Of a stretch of DNA of 64,000 nucleotides, positions 11,541-23,679 are shown piece after piece. Every line of letters starts with the position of its first letter. Position 1 is the stretch's first letter. Below the pieces are notes generated by a model. The model worked only from the letters and a program-made list of their open reading frames with translations, was not told where the DNA came from and made no database searches. The position numbers and the translations under genes were made by a program. The DNA lies in assembly GCA_965153455.1 (NCBI GenBank), contig OZ234497.1, forward strand, positions 5,270,001-5,334,000, read 5' to 3'. This stretch comes from Sphagnum compactum. Taxonomy: Eukaryota > Bryophyta > Sphagnopsida > Sphagnales.

Positions 11541-12490
11541 TTTAGGATTTTTTTTGGGGCATTTTTACAAATAAACAATTTAATTAGTTTTTGAAGCTAC
11601 CAATGTATTACCTGTTGTAATATACAAGGGCAACTTCAGCACATGTTTGTCAAATAATTAAATTAAATTTGAATATTATTGTATGTGAAAACATATAATA
11701 TTTTTCAAAAAAAATTATTTTCCTTTACCAAATATGATTTTTTGAAGAAAGTATTTTTTTGGAATTTTTAACATTCTGACAAATAACTTAATTAGTGTTG
11801 AAGTTGCCAAGGTGCCATGATATTAATTATGTACAACCAATCAAATGCAACAACTTACTTAAAATGTTAGACCAATTTTATAGGTAATTTAATAAAAATT
11901 ATAATTATGTATTGAAAGAACCTATTATTAGAACATGAGTAAGCCCCTACCCGTTGTTTTGGGCAAGGCCGGTAGGGCAAGCCTATAAGCCGCACTTGAC
12001 ATAGTGATAGGACAAGATGATCAAGGGTGAACCCATTCTCTTACATAAAGGATTTTGCCTCAACTTTTATAAAAAGAAAAAGATGAATATATTTATTTTT
12101 CTTAAAAGGATTAAAAAAAGAGATTATGTTAAATTATGGTTCTTGACAAGGACATATGACCATTATGTATTAGAAAATGGGGTAGGCCCTTGACCATTGC
12201 ATCATGTAAGCCTGCAAGTGAGCCTAGTGAGGCCAACTTTGTAGATGCACCTAACACAATGCTTAGGGGCACATCCATTATTTAATACATGAAAGATGAG
12301 ATATGAGCTCGAGGCCAGTAGGCTAAGGGAACAGCGCGAAAATCCGGAAGGGTCTATTTTCCAAACCTTTTCCCTACATAAAGACAAGCGGTGATTTTTC
12401 TTTCCGCTTCCCTGTATAGATAAAAGTCAAAAACTGATAAAACGTGAAAAACGATGCAAATATGCAAAAGAGAGGGTTACTGAGTTTGAA
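11541..12490. other. AT-rich intergenic DNA
   Basis: No gene, clear repeat or transposon end was seen. The right part (12180-12420) is less AT-rich and has short frames only. Confidence 0.5.
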
Positions 12491-12497
12491 AGCTGTA

Positions 12498-12565
12498 TGT
12501 ACCTTCCGAAATGTGGAAGGCCTCTGACAGGCTGTACTGGGGCCTTCCACATTTGGGAAGGTACA
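12498..12565. other. Near-perfect 25-bp hairpin (candidate small-RNA precursor or foldback remnant)
   Basis: Arm 12498-12522 begins TGTACCTTCC and ends GGAAGGCC. Arm 12541-12565 is its reverse complement with a single mismatch (G opposite G at 12508/12555). The loop is 18 bases. It lies about 700 bp upstream of the tRNase Z TATA box. Size and pairing fit a plant microRNA-like foldback or a very small transposon remnant; the sequence alone cannot decide. Confidence 0.7.
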
Positions 12566-12857
12566 GTTTTCAATTACTGCGAAATTTAATTTAGGCCAGG
12601 GAGGAGCGTCCCTGAAAATACAAAGGAAAAATCACCGCTGGTTTTTTCGACTAAGAAACCCTCCAAAATAGCATAATATTTCCTTAAAATCTTTTACTTA
12701 GACATAGGCCGAGTTTAATTTTCATCCCTACTTTTTCAGTCATGAAACCATTCCGAAGGGGCCGCGAGAAGCGGATGGAAACCTTTTTTCATCCCAACTT
12801 TCATTCCAATGAGGCTGAAGAAGGAAGTAGCCACCTTTTCTGTGGAGATATCTTTTT

Positions 12858-13310
12858 TCATCCCACGTTTCAGCCCTGAAACCAGCGTTTCCCAAAATCG
12901 TTGACGAAAGCAGCCATTTCTGTGTATATATGAATGAATTCTTCTCATCCACGAAGGTGACAAACAGAACACTTAATTACCGCCCATTGCTTCCGCCCAA
13001 CATTCGTCTCTCACGAGACTGGCACTCTGCTTCTCTCCTTCTCGTCGTTGTCTCTCAAAAGACAAAAGTGGATATTTCGTCCCTACTTTCATCCCAAGTT
13101 TCAGCCATGAAACCCACCATTCCCAGAATCGTTGACGAAAGCAGCCATCTCTGTGAATGTCTCTCATCCACGAAGGTGCGAAACAGAACAGTTAATTACC
13201 GCCCAGGCTTCCGCCCGACATTCGTCTCCCATCAGACTGACACCGAGTTTATAAAAGCGCACTGGACTCTGCCTTTCTCTCTTGTCGTCGTCTCTCTCTC
13301 GCGTTCCTGC
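12858..13310 (+). repeat. 231-bp tandem duplication in the tRNase Z promoter region
   Basis: Words such as AATCGTTGACGAAAGCAGCC, CTCATCCACGAAGGTG and TTAATTACCGCCCA occur twice, offset by 231 bases (for example 12898 and 13129). The right copy contains the likely core promoter. A further partial copy (TCATCCCTACTTTT, TCATGAAACCATTCC) begins near 12722, so the region may hold two and a half units. Confidence 0.85.
13250..13257 (+). promoter_or_regulatory. Likely TATA box of the tRNase Z gene
   Basis: TATAAAAG lies 131 bases upstream of the proposed ATG at 13381, a usual distance once a short 5' UTR is allowed. It lies in the right-hand unit of the duplicated promoter; the left unit has TATATATGAA at a similar place. 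Confidence 0.5.
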
Positions 13311-13380
13311 CGCTGCCGCTGCTCCTTCAGTTCGCGAGCTCCATCGCACTTGTTTTGTTGTTGACGGGCCTGCTGCCTCT

Positions 13381-16300
13381 ATGTGTACGCTTCTCCATTG
13401 CATCGTAGTATTCCTAATCGAAATAATGCATGTGTTTGTGCACTCGGAGGTTTCTGTGCTTGGAGCGAGTGTGCAGCTGCAGCTTCGTCATCTCCCTTCC
13501 AAGCTTTCTCAGAGGTCTGTACATTATTCTCGCGTCTTGGCTTTTGGAGAGCCGGTTCTGAACAGAGTGAATTCCGTAATTCAGGACGCCTTCTTCAAGG
13601 GAGAGAAGAATCTTCGGCCCCTGTGTAATCGGGCCGAGTCGATCATGTTGGAAGACGAATCATGTGCTTCGGGCTCGGTGAGAAGGTCTATTGTTGCTGC
13701 GAATTACGACTCCTCGCCGAAACCGGCGCGTATAGATGATTGCATTGATCATTCTGACGGCGTGACTTCTCCTTCCTTCTTCGCTGATCATGTCACTATC
13801 AGTCCTTTTGCACCGCTAGTGCAGCCACCAGGTATTCCCTTTCACATCCATCTTTTGCCGTGATAAAGCATCGGGAATGCGATAGTTATGCTTGTTCGAT
13901 TCCTGATCTTTGGGTTCACTGGAGTATACATTCTTGAGTACAGTTCAGAGGTCGAGTTCTTTTCCTAGATGCAATTGTATCTGCCGACCTAAATTCGTCT
14001 TGTTTATCATGAATTGATCATGTCCTACATGCACTTCTGATAGATTGAAAAAGCTTCCGTTGTCCAATTCCTTCCTTTAGAACACGGGGATCCATGTGAA
14101 TTGCGAGCTTCGACTTCTTTCTCTTACGTCTAGTTTTGTCTCTCTTCCATAATTGTCTCCTTTTGCTCATGACAACGTTCCGATCAGTCTCCTACTGTTG
14201 ACAACGTTACCTTGTTTCTCGCAGACTCAGTTGGTGAATGTTGGTAACTTAGAGCTGTTCTGGAGCTTCCTCCTGTTGTAGAACTGACGAGTGTTTGTTT
14301 GGTTTTTTTTGGGGGGGGTTGTAGATCGTGGGATAGGCAATGGATATGGACAAACGAAACTTGGAAGACCAAAAACAGGGGCATTGGAGGTTGGTGGATT
14401 CTCCTTAGAGGGTGTTTCTGTTGGAGGACAAGAAACTTGTGTGATGGTGCCAGCCTACAAAGTTGCATTTGACTCTGGAAGGTGTCCGGAACGTATCATC
14501 CATCAAGACTTTCTCTTCATTACCCATCCCCATATGGACCACATTGTGAGTTTTGTGTGAGCATTTCTCCTCTTCAGTCTAGTATAATTGTAGTCATGCG
14601 TTTGTTGTGTTTATTGTTATCACATGGTCAATTACTACAGAACTTTCTTTTGACGCAAAGAAGAAAGACGATGCCTAAATTTTCACTTCAGGTAAAGGAG
14701 TTTTGACATGAAGCCATATGCATGTTGTGCGCCCAGAGGGTGCAGGGGACAATTGAATGGTCACAGACTTCTCCAGCCACAGAAAAACTCAAGATACTAC
14801 TGGCTTTGGATGGATAATTGGGTTAGGTTGAAGGCATCATAGCCATTTATCTAGTAGTGCCTAGCTAATCATGAAGGTGGATTTTACAGTCCTCATAGTG
14901 ATATGGCTTTCTGTTGCAGGGAGGAATTTGCATGTATGTGGCTTCACGGGGTCTACTGAAAATGAAGAAGCCAACAGTAATTGTGCCCCGCTGTGTGAAG
15001 GAAACAGTGGAGAAACTCTTCCTTATTCAGAGAGAGCTTGATGGATCAGATTTACCTGTGAATCTGATAGGCTTGGATGTAAGTTATTCATTTCCAGCCC
15101 CATTACACGTTGCTCACCCCACATGAGGCTATCAACCTCACAATCTGAGGATTTTTCATTGGCAGAATGTTAGCAATTTCCCTGCCTGGAATGGGTCTGG
15201 TGACCATCACAATATAGAATTTGGGGGTTCTTATAATGTGAAATCACCAGATGGCTAGAGAGCAGGCCCCCCCTCCTTTGCCAAACTTGCCATATACTGG
15301 AACACTGTTTTAATATTCCTATTCCATCTTGGTTTGGTCTCAGATTGGCGAGGAGTTCGACATCGGCAAAAATGTTGTTGTAAAAGCATTTAAGACTTAC
15401 CATGTTGTCCCAAGCCAGGTACTCCTTTACTGTTCCTTGCCCTTGTATTTGGGTATGGCCATAGTGTGTCCCTGCTGTGGGACTACCCATCATAAGATAG
15501 GTACCTCTCTAGGACATACTGGATTTGATTGAAATTGGTCTCTTTGCACTTGGTCCTACTTACAACCTCACGGCCTCATCAGCTTCCTGCATTTGAGAAA
15601 AGTCTCAGTTCTGTTCACTTGTTTGTATTTTGTTAATATTTGTGTAAGTATTTGCAAATACTTACTGGGTTCAAATGGTCTGATTGTGTGCTGCCTGGAT
15701 ATATTTTTGCAGGGTTACATATTGTACTCAGTGAAAGAAAAGCTGAAACCAGAGTACATGGGGCTGCCAGGGGACAAGATCAAATCACTAAAAGTGTCTG
15801 GTGTCATGGTAACACTGCCTGAAACCTCATTACAACTCTCTGAAGCCAATCTGAACTCCCTGTATTCATGGTGGCTTTGAAATTCAACAGATCTTCTTTT
15901 CCAGTCTTTGTCAATGGAGCTGTATCACTCCATCTTCTTGGAATAGTAGGCGTAGTTGTCCTTTTTGCATTCCCAATTCTAGACCCATGTTTTTCATCTG
16001 GCTCTTGCTCTGTAAGACAGAATTTGCACCAAAATCAACTCTTGGGATGGTATGTAGATTACAGAAACTGTCAAGTTGCCAGAACTTGCTTTCACAGGTG
16101 ATACAACATCAGAGTTTATTACAGACAAGGCAAATCAAGATGTTCTAAATGCAAAGCTTCTCATTATGGAGGTAAACTGTTTTTTATCATACTTTGTTTT
16201 CAATCAATTTTGTAGGGTGTTTCCAGAGTTCAAATTGACATATTGGGACATTCTGAATGTCCTCCACAGAATGGTCCCAAGAGTTCCAATGTGAGATGTA

Positions 16301-17320
16301 GACGTAGGGGACCAAAACCATGTCTTCATACATAGAAGCACTTCTTGTTTCTGCTTGCATCCCTCTCAACCCATTTTCAGTTGTCTTAGTATTGAGTTGG
16401 GTATGTGCTTCTGCAGTCAACGTTCTTGGACAATTATATGTCTGTTGAAAAGGCCCATGAGTATGGCCATACACATTTCTCTGAGGTACCATCACCCATT
16501 CCTTGGTCTCTAGGATTGATCCTTAAAATGTTTTCAAATGACTTACTAGTTATTCATCCTTTCCTTGATTTCAATGAATAATCCCTGAAAACTTAGTGAG
16601 TTACCTTGCATTTATGCACGCCTTTAGTCTCTAGAAGTCTCCCAATTGAAAATAAAACAAAGAGTCCCAGTCCATAACATCAAAGAATGGCAGTAGTCCC
16701 TGCTGCAAAACAAGAACAGAAAATATCACTGATCACTTGTTTGAGAACTTTTGAGAACTTTTTTGGACAGCTTCATGAGCAATCCCTTGCCTATGAAGTG
16801 TTGCCAGCACTGGAACAATTGTGCACTTACCAATACTTTTGGATTGTGGAGTAGATTGTCGCCTTGGGTGATCATTTCAAGAACAAGAACATTGTTCTTA
16901 TCCATTTCTCTGCTCGCTACAGACAAGAGGTACACTCTTCTCACTTCAGATTCCAAATTCCTTTGTTGTGCTTTTTCTCACACTGCAATAGTTTTCATTG
17001 GGGAACTGCAGAAATGTTTGTCAATTACAATGCTTGAATCAGTCTTGGTGATTGTGTCTCTACAAATAAAAGTGTTCCAATTATCATGTCTTTTGTACTT
17101 GTGCACATTGCAATTAACTGTGGCAAATTAGGTCTAATTTTTTTTGTGTGTGATAAGAGAAGCACAACGACTTTGCAAATAACTAAAATATCTCATCCTA
17201 TGATATTTTCTGTAGAGCTCAACTTAATAAGATTTACCTTGGCAGGACATTTTCAAAGCACTGAAGGAGCTTCCTCCAACCCTGCAAGGCCGAGTGGTAG
17301 CATTAACAGAGGGGTTTTGA
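13381..17320 (+). CDS. tRNase Z, short form (ELAC1/TRZ type), probably organellar
   Basis: A zinc-dependent endonuclease that removes the 3' trailer of precursor tRNAs. Nine exons close in phase: 13381-13831, 14325-14545, 14920-15078, 15344-15418, 15713-15808, 16058-16171, 16417-16485, 16855-16929, 17246-17320, giving 444 residues. The metallo-beta-lactamase core starts near residue 170 at SLEGVSVGGQETCV. The metal motif HPHMDH is at residues 218-223, followed by GGICMYVASRGL. Later ligand motifs are AFTGDTTSEF, GHTHFSE and LIHFSARY; the protein ends VVALTEGF. This matches Arabidopsis TRZ1/TRZ2 through the whole core. The first about 170 residues are unlike the core and might include an organelle transit peptide, as in chloroplast TRZ2. 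The start is the first in-frame ATG after the TATA box; ATG 13426 is an alternative. Confidence 0.95.
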
Positions 17321-18974
17321 AGCAAACAGGCCATACTAAAATAAAATAAGGTTCTCTTCATTCCAAATCCTTTGTGATCTTATAGCAAAGGATGTTGTGC
17401 ACCCCTTGAAAGGGAGATCTGATGAGCCTGCTTGGAATGAAAAAATTGGTGGTGGAAAGACATTGTGTAGACCAATATTCACAGGATACAGAAAAAGTTA
17501 CTTCAATCATTTTATCATAAAATGAGAAGCTTGTGAGGGTTGAAAGTTGAAATCTTGGCAAAAGCCACATAATGATTCTCCTGGCACTTGATCAAACATT
17601 CTGATGCATCCTCCGAGTGGTCAACAGAAAATAGCACACAAACATAGTAAATACATTTGTGCAAAATCACTTGTGCGAACACTTTGCACATGCTAGGCCT
17701 TACCTGGGTGTTTTCTGGATGTTTTCCACATTGCATAGTTGGCTTTTGTAGACTTACTTGTCATGAAAAAACCACTCCAATCGGGTTGAATGCTCAAGTG
17801 CTCAAGTTCAGCATTGCACTTTGCACAACAAACCCTTTGAGCTGGAAAATTCACATTCAACATTACGCATTGCACAATTAAAGCTTTCACCTGCGCTGCT
17901 CAAATGCAAGCATGCAAATCCTTAGTAATGATCAGTAGAATGTTGCAAATTAATAGACACTGCATTGCTTGCATTCCTAGAACTCACTGTATGCACACAT
18001 TAATCCATCCTATGTATTTTTACCCATTCTCCGAAAATCACAAGTTCCTAATTCCTAACCTTGTCTTCTTCACTGATTTTCCACACTAATCAATCTCAAC
18101 ATTTTTCATCATTCCTCTCCAAATCAGAAGAGTGATGAAAAAAAAAAACAATTAAGGAATTCACAAATGGAACTGAAGTCTGAACAACAAGAATCTCAAG
18201 AGATGTAGTCTAGCCAATGCCCTTGCCTGGCTACCTGTCATATAGCTCAAAAAGTTTCCCATAGTGAAGCCCCACATGATTAGTCGCCAGTGACAGATGA
18301 TGTCACTAAGTTGTTGTCAATTGACTAGCCTTCATCTTCGGATGCTGCTCCTGCTCATGATTTGGCAAACTTACAACGATTCACGTAAATGTATTTCCAT
18401 CTTCCCAGCCAATTCAGTAGCTGCAGTTAACTTTCTTCAGGAAAAGAGAAGCCAATCATACACTCTCCTGCTTGTGCTTTTAGGTGCCAAAACCCATGCT
18501 ACTCTTCCTCAAGATAGAAGCCACAACAGAAGAGGAGTAACTCATTCAACAGAAACAATTGTGCATGTCCTCAAGACAGAATCCGAAGAGGAGTAACTCA
18601 TTCTACAGAAACAATTGTGCATGTCCTCAAGCTGAAGACTCCAATGGAGACAACCTTCTCTCTGTTTCATGAATATCAGAAACACTCAACATTGACAATC
18701 CATATAGGAACAGCAGTCTGCTGACTTCTTCTCAAAAAGAAAAAACTACTATGATAACAAAAAGGAGCAAGGTACAAGCCAACAATGCCCATGAGAACCT
18801 TCACGCTTGGCACCAAGCTCCTAAGTTAGCCAGCATTCATTATTTGGAGTATAGAATAGACAGTCCTATGTCTCTTCACAAGTTAGAATTGAGCAATAAC
18901 CTCCAGAGGAGAAATAATTAATGCTCAGACTCTGCAGTTACAAAATGAAAACATGGCAGTGACAATAATGACTA
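17321..18974. other. Space between two convergent genes
   Basis: Holds the 3' flanks of the rightward tRNase Z gene and the leftward V-ATPase C gene. No other gene was supported. A 56-bp tandem duplication (18531-18631) is listed separately. Confidence 0.6.
18531..18631. repeat. 56-bp tandem duplication
   Basis: The unit beginning AGAGGAGTAACTCATTC and containing AACAATTGTGCATGTCCTCA occurs twice, offset by 56 bases, with a single-base difference in the first part. It lies downstream of the V-ATPase C stop codon. Confidence 0.85.
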
Positions 18975-21900
18975 CTATGCTGACAAGTTGACTGTTATTG
19001 ACACATATGGATGCACATCTGCATCACCTCCAGCAAGGCCCATCATGCCTGAATCTTCATCAGACTTCCAAAATCCACTGCAATCACCACGTTTGCCCTT
19101 TCAGTATTCCAACCAAACTTCCCCTCCATGCCTTCAATGTCTCAAACCATTAGTTCTTGATCCCATGGATGTGAAAAGCATATTTTGGTTTCTCGTGCAT
19201 ACAAACATTACCAACATGCAGACATAGTGCACATGAGCTGTGCATACCTATTCCTCCCATCACAGAGATTCTCAAGTGTTGTGCGCACTTTTTTTTCGTA
19301 TTTTGCACTTGGTGCCAAAACAGCTGCCTAAAAGTCAACACAATGTTGGCAACAGCAGCAAGTTAGAGTAAGCAAGTGGCATTGGTAACTGTGCAATTAA
19401 GAGAATCTGCTGCTGGTAAACACTTGATACTGACCAGAAACTGCGGGGGAAGACCATATCTCAAAATGCTCTCTGTGAAAATACGTATTGCACATATGTG
19501 CATCCATGAGCTGAAAACCTGCACAAGGAAGAGATGTTCACAATGCCTTGGAGTTAAGTAAAAATCCATGGCAAGTTTCCCCTGCTTCAATTCCTTTGCA
19601 CCTGTCACTTCTCTGAACGTGCCAACATTGTTTGAGCAACATGATATCCTAGAATGTACTTCTTCTGAATACATGGAGAATTGAAGTTGATTTCAGATTC
19701 CACTTGTAACCTTAACAAGAGCCTCTTCACTGAGAATTGCTGGACACAGTTCATTCAATGCATCCTCCCAAACTAATATATATTTCTCTTTCCACCTTGG
19801 ATTCGCATGTAAACATGAATACTCAAGCAAGGAAGGACTTCCAGCTAGGTGGCTGATGCCCTATATTGATATGGGTACCTCTCCATAACTTGCATAACAC
19901 CACTGCAGCAAAGTACTCTGTAAGATCTCTTGGTCGTGCTGCAGACGGTCTAGTTCTTCACTTCGTTGCATCTGGCCTTCTGGATCAAACTCAAAATCTC
20001 GAACCTGATTTCACAAGTCTCCACAAGAGTCAGAGAATATGAGTTGCCAAATTTGTGTCATGAACCCTAAATAATAAAAATCTATATATATGTTTTACCC
20101 TGCAGCATAGGCTTGGAGCCCACCTGAAAACCCTTCTCACGAGCAGATGTTTTGAATGTGTCTGCCACCTTATGAAACAGAGTCACTGTGTACAGTGCAT
20201 ACTCATTGTCCTCTGACAGTTTCTTTGAGGACCGTGGGACCTGCATCAGCAGTCCATAGTGTCATAACAGCCACACAAAGCAACAAAACTCACAGATGTG
20301 ATAACACAAAACCTGGTGTACCACTTCATGCACCTTGCTTGATGTTCATAACAGACAACAATTTGTCACTGATCACACAAGTCGACAATGCATAAGACAT
20401 ATGACCTGGAATTGTTGACACTGTCTTAGCTCACCACATACCACAAAAGAAGAGAGTGTCTCATAGTGAGAAAGCCAATCCTTCTGTGAATACTTGGAAA
20501 CCACCACCAACAAAGTGACCAAATGCTCAGTGCTGATAACGTCATCAGCTTTTACCAGGTTTGACAGATCCCGTACTGCCATGCTGTCCTCCACATTACC
20601 TCCACTTGGTCAGCAACCTTCTTATTCACAGCAGCACATGTGGAGTCCCATTTCCAGTGCAGAAACAGAAAATGATTACATCAGCAGTAATGTGATCACG
20701 GTTACAACCCATTTCAAGCATATTTGGGTGAAGCATAAAATACCTCCCACTCTGTTTTCGAAGACTAGTACTCAGTTGTGTTTTCACATTACTGTACTCT
20801 GCTACTCTGACCTGCCAATACACAACCCCTCTCTATCATGATGTGGCAACACAGGGATTGAAAAGCTAAAAGCTGAATTCTTTCACCAACCAAAAATCTG
20901 ACAGAAAGGTGACTGGTGTTGCAATTTGACTGGTAGTACTTAGTTATAGCAGCTCCGCTTACAGTGAGAGCCACAATGGTATCTGGAGCGTCACCCTGAA
21001 TGAAGTTCAACAAAATGACCTTTTTACCCCACACCTAAACAGAATGCTTGCAGATTCACAACCTCACATTATCATGTTCTGCTTTTTTTAGCACAGTAAA
21101 ATGCAATGGAGATGGGTTGTAGTCTTTGCACACCTTCAGATCATCTTCAAGCTTAGCCACACTATCTTGAATAGAATCCACAACCTCCCTCAGAGGTGTC
21201 ATGGTAGGATACTTTGCTTCATCCCAACTGAACCTGCAGTCAACTGGATCTTCAGTTCCACTTCAAGCACTGCCGGTGCAGATGCAAGCCAATAAGACCA
21301 CTTCAAAGAGATGTTTCTGTTCTCCTCCCATGTAACAGTTTTCGAGTGGTGAGATATTCGGTACATATGCTGGAGTAGCAGCTAAATTATTCAAGCAGAA
21401 ACTTTCTTCCACGTTAGAACCAGAACTTCGTGTGGCACAATAAGCTGGCTGACAGAATCTAATGTCTCTCAGATCCATGCCAAGGACGATCCAAATGATT
21501 TCAGGTTTGTGAAGCCTTCTGCCTTATCCAGGTTCTTCCATGCCAATATACAGTTCAAGACAAACTCAGACCTAATTTCTCGAGCATCCAGCTGCTCCCC
21601 TCTTGGAGGAGGATGAAGCTCAAATGGAAAAGAATGTTTGTGGTATGTCCAACTCCTCTGCAGATATTGTCCCCTTCCAACTGTGTGACTGCTATTATCT
21701 CACATGTGCCCAGAGATGCAACTAAGTAAGATGGTATACTTGAGTGTCGTCCTTCCTTCTGAGTTCTCAATGCAATGCAAAAGACAAGAAGGAAACTACT
21801 TGGAATTCCATACTCAAAGTTGTGAGGAGTTTTTCAGGTCAGAAGAAATGAGAAGAAGGAACTGGTTTGGTTACCCAGATTCACCTGGTGACATAAGAAT

Positions 21901-22747
21901 CGATAGGAACACCATCCACAGCAAGAGCGCTTGAATCTGCAATGGCCACTCGCTCCAGCTCGTCAATCTGCCTCTTCACCTTGTGTGTCACTCCCTCCAC
22001 GACCGAATTCGCCTACAGAGCAACCATCTTCATAAGCCTAAAATTCCCGAAGACGCCACAAAGAAGCGAAATGGCGGAGTAGTACAGAAACCAAATTTCT
22101 GTCAGCAGACTCTGCACCGGTTTCAGAACGCAACCGAGCGTAAAGAAGCGGGATGACCGAGCAGACTGTCTCTCACCTTTGTCAAGTCATCGCTGAGGGC
22201 CAGTAAAGAGTCCAGTGTGCCGACACGCAAATCTGGAATATGAAACTGCAAAATACAAAAGACTTCAGCATTCCTTCTTCAACCATTACAGCATGTGACC
22301 ACAACCGGCAGTTCTAAGCGTATCAGAGCATGCGGACACCTCTAATGCCCCGCCAACGCCATGACAAACCTCGTTCACTGATCGAAATGCGAATTACAAT
22401 CTTCACACTTTCCGGCATACTGGATACGTTCCGGCAACAGAACTTTCAGATCCGCCATGAAGAGAAACAGCACATGAATCCCGACAAGAAAAAAGAGCTC
22501 CTCAAAAAGGCCGTCCTGTGCATAAGCTACCCTGATAGGTCATACCAGAAGCAAACAGCTGATACGATCCCGAGCGGAAGCAAAGAAGCTCCGAGATCTA
22601 CAAACTCCGGTGTTCTTTCATATCACGTACCTTGTAAGTAGGAATATCAAACGCAACTTTGGAGACGCCGCGCTGCAAATTCTCCCATACGGAAGAAGCC
22701 GATCCCTGCAATGGCAACGAAACTAAAATGTACTTGGAAACTGCCAT
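18975..22747 (-). CDS. VHA-C: V-type proton ATPase subunit C (VHA-C/DET3 family)
   Basis: Subunit C sits at the interface between the V1 and Vo sectors of the vacuolar proton pump and governs their assembly; loss in Arabidopsis gives the det3 phenotype. Eleven exons close in phase with GT-AG borders: 22747-22631, 22245-22177, 22012-21885, 21233-21134, 20811-20744, 20583-20442, 20240-20124, 20004-19879, 19518-19435, 19327-19248, 19077-18975, giving 377 residues against 375 in Arabidopsis. Landmarks are the start MAVSKYILVSLPLQGSAS, LRVGTLDSLLALSDDL, AVRDLSNLVKADDV, KYSQKDWLSHYETL, EDNEYALYTVTLF, SAREKGFQVRDFE, LRYGLPPQFL and the end HPYVSITVNLSA. All main family blocks are present and no lesion was seen. 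It is convergent with tRNase Z. The 5' flank is rich in GAG trinucleotides. Confidence 0.96.
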
Positions 22748-22901
22748 CGCCGAGCACCACCTTCTTTCCCCTCGATCCACAGACACTCACTCACTCACTC
22801 TCCCCGCCCCCCCCCCGCTCCGTCTCTTCTATCTCCGGAGACTTCGTCGTGCCTATCCGTCTCCTCGCTGCAAGAATTTGGGATGCATTATTCGTAAGCG
22901 A

Positions 22902-22933
22902 CGAGGAGGAGGAGGAGGAAGAAGAGGAGGAGG
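22902..22933. repeat. (GAG)n/(GAA) microsatellite
   Basis: A run of GAG units interrupted by GAA. It lies about 160 bases upstream of the V-ATPase C start, probably in the 5' UTR or core promoter. Confidence 0.8.
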
Positions 22934-23009
22934 GAAACCAAATTCTCTAGTCTTTCTGGCGACCAGACGAGTGTTTGTTTCGCGCGCGCGAAGCGCCAAA
23001 GATCAGTGT

Positions 23010-23110
23010 ACAGCAAAAGCAGCTCTTGGGCACCGCTTCCCAAGTTCGAACGCGCGACCTCCTCAGCAAGAGAATCAATCACAAAAGGCACTTGCCACCA
23101 AGTTATGGCA
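23010..23110 (-). mobile_element. tRNA-like SINE head fragment
   Basis: On the minus strand AACTTGGTGGCAAGTGCC (23105-23088) resembles a Pol III A box and GCGCGTTCGAACTTGG (23054-23039) resembles a B box, about 35-40 bases apart. The segment does not fold as an intact tRNA. This is the usual look of the head of a plant SINE. No 3' tail or target duplication could be fixed. Confidence 0.4.
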
Positions 23111-23679
23111 AAAAATTAAGGGAATTCTATAGGCCCCTAGGTAATAATAATAATAGGTCTTTGTTTTTTAATATGAGGATTTTTTGAAAGATGATACATT
23201 GGCTTGTGTTGAAACTTGAGATTATAATTAGAGTTCTAATAATATCTTGAAGGATTTTGGTTTCTTCTATTAGAGGATTTTTTTTTGGGAAGATTATATT
23301 GTAAAAATCCCATTTTACAACTTGTTCAATGTGACTAAAAATGTCGTTTGCGACTATTTTTTGTTTTGATCTCCAAATAACATTCTCTCTTCATAGTTGT
23401 TTGCTTGCTGCAATGGGTGCACATGCAGCTGGTGTGAGGGACAATTGATCATTTGACAATCAATTTGGGAATGTGGGTATTTGCCTTGAATTCTTCGTGG
23501 GACACACACTAATGGTGTGCTCATCTGCTCTCACCTTCTAAAGGGCAACAATACTTTGTTTGTTGAATGGCGTGCGAGAACGAGAGTGTGTTTGTAAAAA
23601 CTTTACTTGCTTGCTTCACAATTCATGTCACATTTTTGTTTGTTTCCTCCTATCTTTGATGGGTTTGTCTCAATGGTTC

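Larger units (their letters stand above)
22748..23679. other. 5' flank of V-ATPase C and AT-rich DNA
   Basis: The left part is the promoter side of the leftward V-ATPase C gene, with CpG-rich and CTC-rich sequence to about 23000. From 23110 it becomes AT-rich without coding signs. The N-terminal exons expected for the rightward PEX1 relic are not here. Confidence 0.55.

Noticed and set aside
23039-23110. A tRNA gene
   Set aside because: Box-like words are present, but acceptor and anticodon stems cannot be formed, so only a SINE-like remnant is claimed.
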